Shown piece after piece: positions 17,179-26,233 of a stretch of DNA of 57,905 nt. Position 1 is the first letter of the stretch, and every line of letters starts with the position of its first letter. The stretch is from positions 1 to 57,905 of the forward strand of contig NZ_LLZI01000242.1 of assembly GCF_001509485.1 (NCBI RefSeq). The letters run 5' to 3'. The notes below the pieces were generated by a model. That model was not told where the DNA came from. It did not search any database and saw only the letters and a program-made list of their open reading frames with translations. The translations under genes were made by a program, and so were the position numbers. Origin of the DNA: Streptomyces sp. NRRL F-4489. Its GTDB lineage: Bacteria; Actinomycetota; Actinomycetes; Streptomycetales; Streptomycetaceae.

Positions 17179-17733
17179 GTGACCGTCAGCACCCTCGACC
17201 CGACCACCGCACTGGTCCTGATCGACCTCCAGAAGGGCATCACCGCGCTGCCCACCGTCCACCCCGCCGAGGAGATCGTGGCCCGCGCGGCCCGGCTGGC
17301 CGCGGCGTTCCGGGAGCGCGGGCTGCCGGTGGTGCTGGTGAACGTCACCGGCGGCGCGCCGGGCCGCACCGAGGCCGCGCGGGCGGGCGGCGGCACGCCA
17401 CCGGCCGACTGGGCCGAGCTGGTGCCCGAGTTGGACCGGCAGCCGGGCGATCTGCTCGTCACCAAGGAGCGCTGGGGCGCCTTCCACGGCACCGCGCTCG
17501 ACGCCGGACTGCGCCGCCGCGGGGTCACCCAGACCGTCTTCGCCGGGATCGCCACCAGCATCGGCGTGGAGTCCAGCGCCCGCGCCGCGCACGAGCACGG
17601 CTACCACGTCGCGGTGGCCACCGACGCGGTGACCGACCTCGACCCGGACGCGCACGAGAACAGCGTCCGCCGGATCTTCCCGCGCCTGGGCGAGACCGGC
17701 ACCACGGAGGAGATCCTCGCCCTGCTGGGCTAA
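17179..17733 (+). CDS. Isochorismatase-like hydrolase with Gly at the usual Cys position
   Basis: An alpha/beta cysteine-hydrolase-fold protein, 184 aa. The conserved Asp D16 (LIDLQKG) and Lys K96 (VTKERWGAF) are present. The expected nucleophile segment reads GIATSIGVESSAR, with G129 where nicotinamidase and carbamoylase relatives have Cys. True isochorismatases also lack this Cys and use general acid-base chemistry, so the protein may be active on an enol ether or be a non-thiol hydrolase. The start is the GTG at 17179 with CAGGAG upstream. Its stop overlaps the convergent amidase stop by 4 bp. Confidence 0.87.
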   Translation: MTVSTLDPTTALVLIDLQKGITALPTVHPAEEIVARAARLAAAFRERGLPVVLVNVTGGAPGRTEAARAGGGTPPADWAELVPELDRQPGDLLVTKERWGAFHGTALDAGLRRRGVTQTVFAGIATSIGVESSARAAHEHGYHVAVATDAVTDLDPDAHENSVRRIFPRLGETGTTEEILALLG

Positions 17734-19229
17734 CGGGCGCCGGGCGGGCCCCCCGGATACCCGGCGGGCCACCGCTCGTGCCAGCGCAGGGCGTCCTGGA
17801 GCTGGGCGGCCAGCGCGATCAGCCGGGGCTCGCCGTGCGCCGGGCCGAGCAGCTGGGCGCCCAGCGGCAGCCCGTCCGCGCTGAAACCGGCCGGTACGCT
17901 CAGGCCCGGCCAGCCCAGGACGTTCCACGGCCAGGCGTACGGGCAGGCGGCGATCATGGCCCGGTCCGTCTGGAAGCCGTTCAGCCGGGCGAGGGTGCCG
18001 ATACGCGGCGGCGGGGTCGCGGTGGTCGGGGTCAGCAGCACGTCGTAGGGGCCGAAGAGCGCGCCGACGCGGCGCCGCTGGCGCTGTTCGACGGCGCGGG
18101 CCCGGCGCAGTAACGGTCCGCCGAGCAGCCGGCCGAGGCGGGCCGCCTGGCGGGTGCGGCGGTCCAGCAGCCGGGGGTCGGGGACCCGGGCGGCCCAGTC
18201 GCCGACGCCGGCCGTGGCGCGCGGGAGGAAGGCCAGGCCGATCAGCCCGTAGTCGGGGTCGGCCTCCTCGACGAGGTGGCCGAGGCCGGCCAGGGTGCGG
18301 GCGACGGCGGTGACCGCGGCCCGGACGTCGGGGTGCAGCGGTTTGCGGGTGAAGGTGAAGGCGGTCTGCCAGGACAGCGCGACGCGCAGCCGCCCGGGGT
18401 CCCGGCGGGCGGCCTCGCGGGCCGCGACCGGCGGCGGCCGGTGCAGGTCGCCGGGGTGGTTGCCGGCGGCCGCGTCCAGCAGCAGCGCGGCGTCCTCGAC
18501 CGTACGGGCCAGCGGGCCGATGCCGGTGATGCCGTGGAACGACTCGAAGTCCGGCCAGGTGGAGATCCGGCCGCGCTGCGGTTTGATGCCGACCAGGTGG
18601 GACCAGGCGGCGGGGATCCGCACGGAGCCCGCGCCATCGGTGCCGAGGGCGGCGGGGACCAGGCCGGCGGCGACCGCGGCGGCCGAACCGCCGGAGGAGC
18701 CGCCGGGGGTGTGCGCGGGGTTCCAGGGGTTGCGGGTCTCGCCGAAGGCCGGGCCCTCGGTGAACGGCCACTGGCCCAGCTCGCAGGAGTTGGTCTTGCC
18801 GACGATGACCGCGCCGGCCGCGCGCAGCCGCCGTACCACCTCGGCGTCGCGCCGTTTGGGCGGGAACTCCCCGGCGCAGCCGAACGCGGTGGGTTCGCCC
18901 GCCACGTCGGTGTCGTCCTTGACGGCGACCGGGACGCCGAGCAGCGGCAGCCGCTCGCCCGCCGCGAGCCGGCGGTCGGCCTCCGCGGCCTCGGCGAGCG
19001 CCGCCTCGGCGCGTACCCGGCGGAAGGCGTTGACGGTGTCCTGGGTGGCGGCGATCCGCTCCAGGGATCGCCGGACCAGGGCGGTGGCGGTGACCTCGCC
19101 GCCGGCCAGCGCCCGGGCCTGCTCGGCGAGCCCCTCCCCCCGGCCGGCCGGGGGGCCGCCCGGGGCCGGGTGGCGGGGGCGGTCCGCGGCCGGCGCGGTC
19201 CGGCGCTGCTGGCTCTCGTCGACGCTCAC
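17730..19229 (-). CDS. Amidase (amidase-signature family), contains a TTA codon
   Basis: An amidase-signature hydrolase of 499 aa with the Ser-cisSer-Lys triad region: Lys in GVPVAVKDDTDVAG, and HTPGGSSGGSAAAVAAGL carrying the cis-Ser; the nucleophilic Ser follows in GTDGAGSVRIPA. Family members hydrolyse diverse amides; GatA is unlikely because gatB and gatC are not here. Residue 373 is encoded by TTA (18111-18113), a very rare codon in streptomycetes read by the bldA tRNA. The start is the GTG at 19229 with GGGAGGG upstream. An inverted repeat lies just ahead of the ribosome site. Confidence 0.9.
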   Translation of the reverse strand: MSVDESQQRRTAPAADRPRHPAPGGPPAGRGEGLAEQARALAGGEVTATALVRRSLERIAATQDTVNAFRRVRAEAALAEAAEADRRLAAGERLPLLGVPVAVKDDTDVAGEPTAFGCAGEFPPKRRDAEVVRRLRAAGAVIVGKTNSCELGQWPFTEGPAFGETRNPWNPAHTPGGSSGGSAAAVAAGLVPAALGTDGAGSVRIPAAWSHLVGIKPQRGRISTWPDFESFHGITGIGPLARTVEDAALLLDAAAGNHPGDLHRPPPVAAREAARRDPGRLRVALSWQTAFTFTRKPLHPDVRAAVTAVARTLAGLGHLVEEADPDYGLIGLAFLPRATAGVGDWAARVPDPRLLDRRTRQAARLGRLLGGPLLRRARAVEQRQRRRVGALFGPYDVLLTPTTATPPPRIGTLARLNGFQTDRAMIAACPYAWPWNVLGWPGLSVPAGFSADGLPLGAQLLGPAHGEPRLIALAAQLQDALRWHERWPAGYPGGPPGAR

Positions 19230-19243
19230 GCTGGGTGCCCTCC

Positions 19244-19275
19244 CTGGGACCGCTCACTCGAACGAACGGTCCCAG
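19244..19275. promoter_or_regulatory. 9-bp inverted repeat in the amidase leader
   Basis: CTGGGACCG (19244-19252) and CGGTCCCAG (19267-19275) form a perfect 9-bp inverted repeat around a 14-base, AT-richer loop. On the amidase strand it ends just before the GGGAGGG ribosome site. It may be an operator or an RNA hairpin affecting translation. Confidence 0.5.
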
Positions 19276-19368
19276 GAGGCTAAAGGGCGCCGCAGGGGGC
19301 GGCAACGACGCCGCGCGGCGCGGCCCGGCGAGGACACACGGACGGCACACACCGCCCGCGGGCCGGCG

Positions 19369-21177
19369 TTACGGCGCGGGGTGGACCACCATCGCCGAAC
19401 CGCCGCCGCGCCGGACCTTCTCGGCCGCGGCGAGCCAGCGGCCGTCCGGCAGCCGCTGCACACCGGTGGCCGCGCCGATCTCCGGGTTGAGCTTGAAGGT
19501 GTGGCCGAGCGCTTCCAGCTGGGCGCGGAGCGGGCTGTTCCACAGGGCCGGTTCCAGCTCGGTGGCGGCCGCGTTGCGCTGGCTGGCGCGCGGTGCGGCG
19601 ATCGCGTCCACCAGCGGCATGCCCCGGTCGAGGTGGTTGAGCAGGGTCTGCAGCACGGTGGTGATGATGGTGGCGCCGCCGGGCGAGCCGAGGGCGAGGA
19701 CCGGCTCGCCGTGGCGCAGGACGACGGTCGGGGAGATGGAGGAGCGCGGCCGCTTGCCGGGGCCGGGGAGGTTGGGGTCGGGCACCGCCGGGTTGGCGGG
19801 GGCGAAGGAGAAGTCGGTCAGCTCGTTGTTGAGCAGGAAGCCGCGGCCGGGGACGGCGATGCCGCTGCCGCCGGTCTGCTCGATGGTGAGGGTGTAGGCG
19901 ACGATGTTGCCCCACTTGTCGGCGACGGTGAGGTGGGTGGTGTTCTCGCCCTCGTACGTCGTGGGGGCGGCCGGGCCGGCGGTGCGGCAGGGCGCCGGGT
20001 GGCGCGGGTCGCCGGGGGCGAGCGGGCTGGTGAGCGCCTTGCGGTCGTTGATCAGGCACTCCCGGGAGGCGGCGAACCGCTTCGAGGTGAGGCCCTTGAC
20101 CGGGACGTTCTCGTAAGCCGGGTCGCCGACCCAGCGGCCGCGGTCGGCGAACGCGATGCGGCTGGCCTCGATGTAGCGGTGCAGGTACTGCTGCTCGGTC
20201 AGGTGCGAGAGGTCGGTCTTCTCCAGGATGTTGAGCGCCTCGGCGACGCTGGTGCCCCCGGAGGAGGACGGGGCCATGCCGTAGACGTCCAGACCGCGGT
20301 AGGTGGTGTGGGTCGGCTGGTGGCTGACCGGGCGGTACGCGGCGAGGTCGGCGGCGGACAGGTCGCCGCGGCGGACCGTGCGGGAGGCGCCGGGGCGGAC
20401 CGGGGGCTTGTTGACGGTGCGGACGATGTCCCGGCCGATCGCGCCCCGGTAGAGCACGTCGGTGCCCTTGGCGCCCAACTCCCGGTACGTACGCGCCAGA
20501 TCGGGGTTCTTCATGGTGGAGCCGACGACCGGGAGCTTGCCGCCGGGCAGGAAGAGGGCGGCGGTGGCCGGGAAGTCGCGGAAGCGGGCCTCGTTGTCGG
20601 CGGTCTGCTGCCGGAAGGTCTGGTCGACGGTGAAGCCGTGCTCGGCGAGTTTCTCGGCGGGCCGCAGCACCTGCGACAGGGAGCGGCTGCCCCACTTCTT
20701 CAGGGCGCTGTCCCAGGTGGCGGGGGTGCCGGGCGTACCGACACTCAGGCCGCTGGTGACCGCGTCGGCGAACGGTATCGGCTTGCCGTTCTCCAGGAAG
20801 AGGTCCTTGGTGGCGGTGCGCGGGGCGGTCTCCCGGCCGTCGAGGGTGCGGACGGTCTTCGTCCGGGCGTCGTAGTAGACGAAGTAGCCGCCGCCCCCGA
20901 TGCCGGAGGAGTACGGCTCGGTGACGCCGAGGGCGGCGGCGGTGGCGACCGCCGCGTCGACCGCGTTGCCGCCCTTGCGGAGCACCTCGATACCGGCGGC
21001 CGAGGCGTCCGCGTCGACGCTGGCGACCACACCGCCGTAGCCGGTGGCGACGGGCGTCTTGGCGGGGGCGGCGGGGGCCGGTGCGGGGCCGGTCCGGGCG
21101 GCGGCCGGGGCCGCCATCAGGGAGCCGGCCAGCGCGGCCGTGACTCCCAGGACGGTGAGACGTCGGGCGTTGGACAT
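19369..21177 (-). CDS. ggt: Secreted gamma-glutamyltransferase
   Basis: A full-length gamma-glutamyltransferase precursor, 602 aa, with a Sec signal peptide (MSNARRLTVLGVTAALAGS, cleavage near AAPAAA). The catalytic Thr at the autocleavage site is T413 in ENTTHLTVADKWG. GIGGGGYFVYYD, GRETAP and GMAPSSSGGTSVAEAL, and the C-terminal LGSPGGATIITTVLQ, are family hallmarks. It should act outside the cell, releasing glutamate from glutathione or gamma-glutamyl peptides. It is read toward the amidase and lies 139 bp from it. The divergent antiporter gene starts 179 bp upstream. Confidence 0.95.
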   Translation of the reverse strand: MSNARRLTVLGVTAALAGSLMAAPAAARTGPAPAPAAPAKTPVATGYGGVVASVDADASAAGIEVLRKGGNAVDAAVATAAALGVTEPYSSGIGGGGYFVYYDARTKTVRTLDGRETAPRTATKDLFLENGKPIPFADAVTSGLSVGTPGTPATWDSALKKWGSRSLSQVLRPAEKLAEHGFTVDQTFRQQTADNEARFRDFPATAALFLPGGKLPVVGSTMKNPDLARTYRELGAKGTDVLYRGAIGRDIVRTVNKPPVRPGASRTVRRGDLSAADLAAYRPVSHQPTHTTYRGLDVYGMAPSSSGGTSVAEALNILEKTDLSHLTEQQYLHRYIEASRIAFADRGRWVGDPAYENVPVKGLTSKRFAASRECLINDRKALTSPLAPGDPRHPAPCRTAGPAAPTTYEGENTTHLTVADKWGNIVAYTLTIEQTGGSGIAVPGRGFLLNNELTDFSFAPANPAVPDPNLPGPGKRPRSSISPTVVLRHGEPVLALGSPGGATIITTVLQTLLNHLDRGMPLVDAIAAPRASQRNAAATELEPALWNSPLRAQLEALGHTFKLNPEIGAATGVQRLPDGRWLAAAEKVRRGGGSAMVVHPAP

Positions 21178-21356
21178 ACCTGGATTTCCTCCACGGGCGG
21201 TGCGAGGGGGCAGCAGGGGGCGGAGCCTACCGGGGCAAGTGCCGCCGGGACAGGGGGTGGTGAGGCGGTGCCGGGGGCCGGCGCCGGTGCCGGGCGGCGG
21301 CCCGGGCGGGGCGGGCCGGCGGGCGGCGGCCCGGAGTCTCTGCCAGGCTCGGGGGT

Positions 21357-22457
21357 ATGACTGCCCGTCCGCGTTCCGCCCTGCTGCACTGGACCGGTGT
21401 GCTGCCGGTCGCGGCAGTGGTGCTGCTGGTGCTGGTGTGGGGGCGGGCGCTGTCGGCCGCGCTGGTGGCGGTGGTGTCGCTGTTCCTGGCCGGGGCGGTA
21501 CTGGCCGCGGTGCACCACGCGGAGGTGATCGCGCACCGGGTGGGCGAGCCGTTCGGGTCGCTGGTGCTGGCGGTCGCGGTGACCACGATCGAGGTGGCGC
21601 TGATCGTCACGCTGATGGCGGACGGCGGCGACAAGAGCGCCGCGCTGGCCCGGGACACCGTCTTCGCGGCGGTGATGATCACCTGCAACGGCATCGTCGG
21701 CCTGTGCCTGCTGGTCGGCGCGCTCAAACGCAAGGTGGCGGTCTTCAACGCCGAGGGCACCGGCGCGGCGCTCGCCACCGTCGCCACGGTGGCCGGGCTG
21801 AGCCTGGCGCTGCCGACGTTCACCACCAGCGCGCCCGGGCCGCGGTTCTCCGGTCCGCAGCTGGTGTTCGCGGCGCTCGCCTCGCTCGTGCTGTACGGGC
21901 TGTTCGTGACCACCCAGACGGTCCGGCACCGGGACTACTTCCTGCCGGTGACCACCGCCGGCGAGGTGATCGCCGACGAGGACCACGCCGATCCGCCGTC
22001 CGCCCGGGTGGCGCTGGGGAGCCTGGGCCTGCTGGCGCTGGCGCTGGTCGCGGTGGTGGGCCTGGCCAAGGCGGTGTCGCCGACCATCGAGGCCGGGGTG
22101 GCGGCGGCCGGTCTGCCGTCGTCGGTGGTGGGCGTGGTGATCGCGCTGCTGGTGCTGCTGCCGGAGACCATCGCGGCGGTCCGGGCGGCCCGCCGGGACC
22201 GCGTGCAGACCAGCCTCAACCTCGGGCTGGGCTCGGCGATGGCCAGTATCGGCCTGACCATCCCGGCGGTGGCGCTGGCCTCGATCTGGCTCAAGGGTCC
22301 GCTCGTCCTGGGCCTGGGCCCCAGCCACCTGGTGCTGCTGGTGCTGACGGTCGTGGTCGGCACCCTGACGGTGGTCCCGGGCCGCGCCACCCCGCTCCAG
22401 GGGGGTGTCCATCTGGCGCTGCTGGCGGGGTATTTGGTGCTGGCGGTGAGTCCTTGA
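21357..22457 (+). CDS. ChaA-type cation/proton antiporter
   Basis: An integral membrane protein of 366 aa with about 11 hydrophobic segments and the two inverted CaCA signature repeats: VGEPFGSLVLAVAVTTIEVAL in the first half and LLPETIAAVRAARRDRVQTSL in the second, each with the acidic residue needed for cation transport. By family it exchanges Ca2+, Na+ or K+ for protons across the plasma membrane. The ATG at 21357 fits; no partner gene is adjacent. Confidence 0.9.
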   Translation: MTARPRSALLHWTGVLPVAAVVLLVLVWGRALSAALVAVVSLFLAGAVLAAVHHAEVIAHRVGEPFGSLVLAVAVTTIEVALIVTLMADGGDKSAALARDTVFAAVMITCNGIVGLCLLVGALKRKVAVFNAEGTGAALATVATVAGLSLALPTFTTSAPGPRFSGPQLVFAALASLVLYGLFVTTQTVRHRDYFLPVTTAGEVIADEDHADPPSARVALGSLGLLALALVAVVGLAKAVSPTIEAGVAAAGLPSSVVGVVIALLVLLPETIAAVRAARRDRVQTSLNLGLGSAMASIGLTIPAVALASIWLKGPLVLGLGPSHLVLLVLTVVVGTLTVVPGRATPLQGGVHLALLAGYLVLAVSP

Positions 22458-22635
22458 CCGTAAGTCCTTCAACGGGTGGGGCGGACCGGACTGCCCCCGA
22501 ATGAACGGGTTCACGTACGACCGCCACCCGGATGGCACACCGCGGGCCCCGGTGGCCGGAGCCGATCGGGTAGCCGGGCCGCGCCGCGCGGTGTCGCTGC
22601 GCCGCCCGGCCCCGGCCGCGTGAGAGCTCAAGGGG

Positions 22636-23487
22636 ATGACCTCCGACAAGCTCACCGCGGCGCGGCGGACGGTACTGCGCGCCGGCGTCGTGATCGGCAC
22701 CCTGGCCGCCGCCCGCCTCGTCCTCGGCCAGGACGGCGGCCCGCCGGCGCCGCCGGAGGCCGCCCGGCGGGCCCGGGGCCTGACGGGCCGTACGGGCCCT
22801 ACGGACGGCACCGCGACCGGCACGCCCGAGGCCCCCCGGCTCCGCGCGATGGCCGGCGAGACCTCCCGCTCCGGACCGGGCGCCTCCCCGCCGCGCGCCG
22901 AGGTCGCCTTCACCCTCCCCGGCCGCGACCGGGAGATCGCGCTCACCTTCGACGACGGCCCGGACCCCCGCTACACCCCGGAGATCCTCCAGCTCCTGCG
23001 CCGGCACCGCGCCCGGGCCACCTTCTTCGTCGTCGGCGAATGCGCCCTGGCCTTCCCCGACCTGCTGCACTACATCGCCGAGGAGGGCCACACCATCGGC
23101 AACCACACCTGGACCCACCCCCAGCTCACCGCCCTCCCGCCCGGCGAGGTACGCGCCGAACTGGGCCGCACCAGCGCCCTGATCGAGGAGATCCTGGGCA
23201 GCGCCCCCACCCTGGCCCGGGCCCCGTACGGCGACTGGGACCCGCTGTCGCTGGCGGTCTGCAACGACCTGGGCATGTCGCCGGTCGGCTGGTCGGTGGA
23301 CTCCGAGGACTGGACCCGCCCCGGCCCGGAGCGGATCGCCGACACGGTGCTGGACGAGCTGGGGCCGGGCGCGATCGTGCTCTGCCACGACGGCGGCGGC
23401 GACCGCCTCCAGACCGTCCAGGCCCTGGAGTGGTACCTCCCGGAGCTGCTGGACCAGGGGTACGAGCCGGTGCGGGTGCCGGGCTGA
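22636..23487 (+). CDS. Exported polysaccharide deacetylase (NodB domain)
   Basis: A carbohydrate esterase family 4-like protein, 283 aa. The N-terminus has a Tat-like signal, ARRTVLRAGVVIGTLAAARL, followed by a Pro/Gly-rich linker to about residue 90. The NodB domain shows LTFDDGPD with D106 and D107, and the metal histidines H157 and H161 in NHTWTHPQL. APYGDWD and VLCHDGGG are the later motifs. Expected substrates are N-acetylated cell-wall or chitin-like glycans. Confidence 0.92.
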   Translation: MTSDKLTAARRTVLRAGVVIGTLAAARLVLGQDGGPPAPPEAARRARGLTGRTGPTDGTATGTPEAPRLRAMAGETSRSGPGASPPRAEVAFTLPGRDREIALTFDDGPDPRYTPEILQLLRRHRARATFFVVGECALAFPDLLHYIAEEGHTIGNHTWTHPQLTALPPGEVRAELGRTSALIEEILGSAPTLARAPYGDWDPLSLAVCNDLGMSPVGWSVDSEDWTRPGPERIADTVLDELGPGAIVLCHDGGGDRLQTVQALEWYLPELLDQGYEPVRVPG

Positions 23488-23524
23488 GGGGCCGAGCCGG
23501 CGGCGGTCAGGACCGGCCCCGCGC

Positions 23525-23538
23525 GTGACAGCGGTCAC
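23525..23538. promoter_or_regulatory. Small palindrome in the MMPL gene leader
   Basis: GTGAC-AGCG-GTCAC is a 5-bp inverted repeat within the 235-bp gap 23488-23722. It is followed by the only AT-rich stretch of the gap (about 23564-23580, GGTTTATCGTTCAATTGG), a plausible promoter for the MMPL gene. No gene or tRNA was found in the gap. Confidence 0.3.
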
Positions 23539-23722
23539 CCCGTGCGCCGGAACGCCGGAGGATGGTTTATCGTTCAATTGGCAGCGCCCAAAACGGGCTG
23601 CTTCCCCTCAGACCGCCCCGGTCGGGTTCCCCCGTCCGGCCGGGGCTTCCCCCCTCCTCCGGCCGCGCCGCCACCACCCGTCTCGCTCCCCCGGCATGCC
23701 GCCGCGCGCGAACGCGCCTTGA

Positions 23723-26080
23723 ATGCGAGGCATGTCGTTGCCGCCCGCGCCGGACGCGCCCGTCCGGCCCCCGAACCGCCGGCCCGCCGGGAGACTGCGG
23801 CGCCTCGGCGAGTGGTGCGCCCGGCACGCCCTGACCGTCCTGGTGCTGTGGCTGGCCGGACTGGCCGCCGTCCAGGTGCTCCAGCACACCTCCGGCGGGA
23901 CGTACGCCGACGACCTCACCCTGCCCGGCACCCCCTCCGCCCAGGGCCGGGCGGTGCTCGCCGCCCACGAACCCACCGCGGCGGGCCCCGCCGGAACGGT
24001 CGTGCTGCGCGCCGACCGGCCGCTGACCGCCTACCGCGACCAGCTCACCGCCGCCGCCCGCGCCCTGCGCCGCCTCCCGGACGTCCGCGCCGTACGCGAC
24101 CCGCTCACGCCGCCCGGCCCGCCCTCGCAGCCCCAGCCCGGCGGCACCGCGCCCGTCACCGGACCGCTCTCCGCCGACGGCCGGACCGGCTACCTCGCGC
24201 TGCGCTTCCGTACCCCGCCGACCGCCCTCGGCCCGGACGTCCTGGCCGGGGCGGACCACGCGGTGGCTCCGCTGCGGGCGGCCGGTGTCCGCGTCGAGTA
24301 CGGCGGGGCGCTGGGCGACGCGGCGCGGCCCGGCGGCGGCCGGCTCGGCCGGGCGCTGGCCCTGGCCGCCGCGGCGCTGGTGCTGCTGGCCTGGCCGCTG
24401 GGCATCCTGGCGGCCGGGCTGCCGCTGCTGGCCGCGCTGATCGGCGTGGTCTGCGGGCTGGGCTGCCTGGGCCTGCTGGCCGCCGCGTTCCCGCTGCCGG
24501 CCGTCTCCCCCGCCCTGGCCGCGATGACCGGCCTCGCCGTGGGCACCGACGCCGCGCTGCTGCTGCTCGTACGGCACCGGCGGCTGCTGCGGGACGGCGC
24601 GGAACCGGCCGTCGCGGCGGGCCGGGCGGCGGCGACCGCCGGCCGGGCCGTGCTGGTCTGCGGCGGCGCGGTGCTGCTCGCGGCGGCCGGGCTGGCGCTC
24701 GCCGGGCCCGGTTACGTCACCGGGCTGGGCGCCGCCCTCGCCCTGACCGCGCTCACCGCGGTCCTGGCGGCCCTCACCCTCGTCCCGGCGCTGCTCGGGC
24801 TGCTGGGGCGGCGGTACGGCGGGGGCGGGGCGGAGGTGCCGGCAGCTGCTGAGGCACCCACGGGCACGGGAACGCCCGGCCCCGGTCCGCAGGCGCGCCG
24901 GGCGTGGTGGGCCGCGGCCGCCGCCGGGGCGCTGGTGGCGGTGGTGCTGGCCGTCCCGGCGTGCGCGCTGCGGCCGGGCCACCTCGACGCCGGTACGGAC
25001 CCGCCCTCGGCCACCGGCCGCCGGGCCCACGACCTGATGGCGGCGGCGTTCGGCCCCGGTGCGAACGGGCCGCTGACCCTGGTCATCGACCGCGCCGCGG
25101 TCCCCCAGGCGGACCGCCCGGCGCTCGCCGACCAGGCCCGCGAGGTCCTCGCCCGGATCCCCGGCGCCGCCGCGGTCACCCCGCTGCGGGTCTCACCGGA
25201 CGGCGCGGTGCTCACCGCCACCGCCTATCCCGCGCGCGACCCACAGCACCCCGCCACCACCGCGCTCCTGCACCGCCTGACCGGCTCCGTCCTCCCCCGC
25301 GCGGTGAGCGGCTACGAGGCGCACACCTACGTCACCGGGGCCACCGCCACCGCCGCGGAGTTCCGGGACCTGGTCGCCGCCCGGCTGCCGCTGCTCCTCG
25401 CGGCGGGCGCCGGGCTCGCGTTCCTGGTGCTGCTGCCGGTGCTCCGGGGCGTCCCGGCCGCGGCGGTGACCGCGGTGGCCGGCCTGCTGCCGGTCGCCGC
25501 GTCGTACGGGGTGGTGGTCGCGCTCTTCCAGTGGGGCTGGGGCGGACCGGCGCTGGGGCTCCCGGGGCCGGTGCCGGTGGAGACCTGGGTCCCGGTGGTG
25601 CTGTGCGCGGTCCTCCTGGGCACGGGCACCGCCCGCGCCGCCGTCCGCGCGGCGCGCCCCCGTACGGGCCGCCCCGCCGCCACCGAACCCTGGCGCCCCG
25701 CCCGCGCGCTCACCTGGGCCGCGCTGGCCATGGCCGCGGTGTTCGCCGCCTTCGCGGCCAGCGACCGGACGGCCGTCCGCACGGCCGCGGTGGGCCTGGC
25801 GGCCGGCGTCCTGACCGACGCGCTCCTCGTCCGGCCGCTGCTCCTCCCCGCGGCCCTGGCCCTGCTGGGCCCGCGCGCCCACTGGCGGCCTTGGTGGCTC
25901 GACCACCTCCTGCCGACGCGCGCCCCACGGGACGAACCGGCCCGCGCCGACCGCCCGGAAGGCCCGCCTCCGGAGCCCCCGGAACGGCCGAATCCGCCGG
26001 GCTCCCCGGATTCCCCGCGTCCCCCGGGCCCCCCGCAACCGGCACAGCCGCTGGCCGGCACGGGCCCACCGGGCGCCTGA
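23723..26080 (+). CDS. MMPL-family membrane transporter
   Basis: An RND-superfamily MMPL transporter of 785 aa. The layout is one N-terminal TM (ALTVLVLWLAGLAAVQVL), an extracytoplasmic domain (about 50-195), a five-TM block with GLAVGTDAALLLLVRHRR (about residues 270-290), a second TM near 400, a second porter domain and a second TM block. The last 70 residues are Pro-rich (PEGPPPEPPERPNPPG) and probably cytosolic and disordered. Relatives export lipids, siderophores or secondary metabolites. The start at 23723 or the ATG at 23732 (GAGG upstream) cannot be separated with confidence. Confidence 0.87.
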   Translation: MRGMSLPPAPDAPVRPPNRRPAGRLRRLGEWCARHALTVLVLWLAGLAAVQVLQHTSGGTYADDLTLPGTPSAQGRAVLAAHEPTAAGPAGTVVLRADRPLTAYRDQLTAAARALRRLPDVRAVRDPLTPPGPPSQPQPGGTAPVTGPLSADGRTGYLALRFRTPPTALGPDVLAGADHAVAPLRAAGVRVEYGGALGDAARPGGGRLGRALALAAAALVLLAWPLGILAAGLPLLAALIGVVCGLGCLGLLAAAFPLPAVSPALAAMTGLAVGTDAALLLLVRHRRLLRDGAEPAVAAGRAAATAGRAVLVCGGAVLLAAAGLALAGPGYVTGLGAALALTALTAVLAALTLVPALLGLLGRRYGGGGAEVPAAAEAPTGTGTPGPGPQARRAWWAAAAAGALVAVVLAVPACALRPGHLDAGTDPPSATGRRAHDLMAAAFGPGANGPLTLVIDRAAVPQADRPALADQAREVLARIPGAAAVTPLRVSPDGAVLTATAYPARDPQHPATTALLHRLTGSVLPRAVSGYEAHTYVTGATATAAEFRDLVAARLPLLLAAGAGLAFLVLLPVLRGVPAAAVTAVAGLLPVAASYGVVVALFQWGWGGPALGLPGPVPVETWVPVVLCAVLLGTGTARAAVRAARPRTGRPAATEPWRPARALTWAALAMAAVFAAFAASDRTAVRTAAVGLAAGVLTDALLVRPLLLPAALALLGPRAHWRPWWLDHLLPTRAPRDEPARADRPEGPPPEPPERPNPPGSPDSPRPPGPPQPAQPLAGTGPPGA

Positions 26081-26084
26081 CCCC

Positions 26085-26180
26085 CGGGGCCGCACGGCGA
26101 CGGGCCCGTACGGCGGTAGGCCCGTACGGCGCCAGGCCCGTCCGCGCCGAGGCCGTACCGCGAAGGGCCCATACGGCCGC
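26085..26180. repeat. Degenerate tandem repeat of a GGGCCCGTACGGCG-like unit
   Basis: About six imperfect units of 14-17 bp follow the MMPL stop. They include CGGGCCCGTACGGCGG, TAGGCCCGTACGGCGC, CAGGCCCGTCCGCGCC and GGGCCCATACGGCCGC. Each unit is partly self-complementary (GGCCCGTACGGC / GCCGTACGGGCC). It could end transcription or be a small intergenic repeat family. Confidence 0.6.
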
Positions 26181-26233
26181 GCCCCCGCCGCTCCCGTCCT
26201 GCGCGGCCCCCGCCCTCCGCCGATCATCGTGGT

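Noticed and set aside
23560..23640. tRNA-like segment in an AT-richer intergenic stretch
   Set aside because: No cloverleaf with consistent acceptor and T arms could be drawn; it looks like a promoter region.
26085..26180. CRISPR array or coding repeat
   Set aside because: Units are too short and degenerate, lack spacers, and no frame through them looks like a protein.
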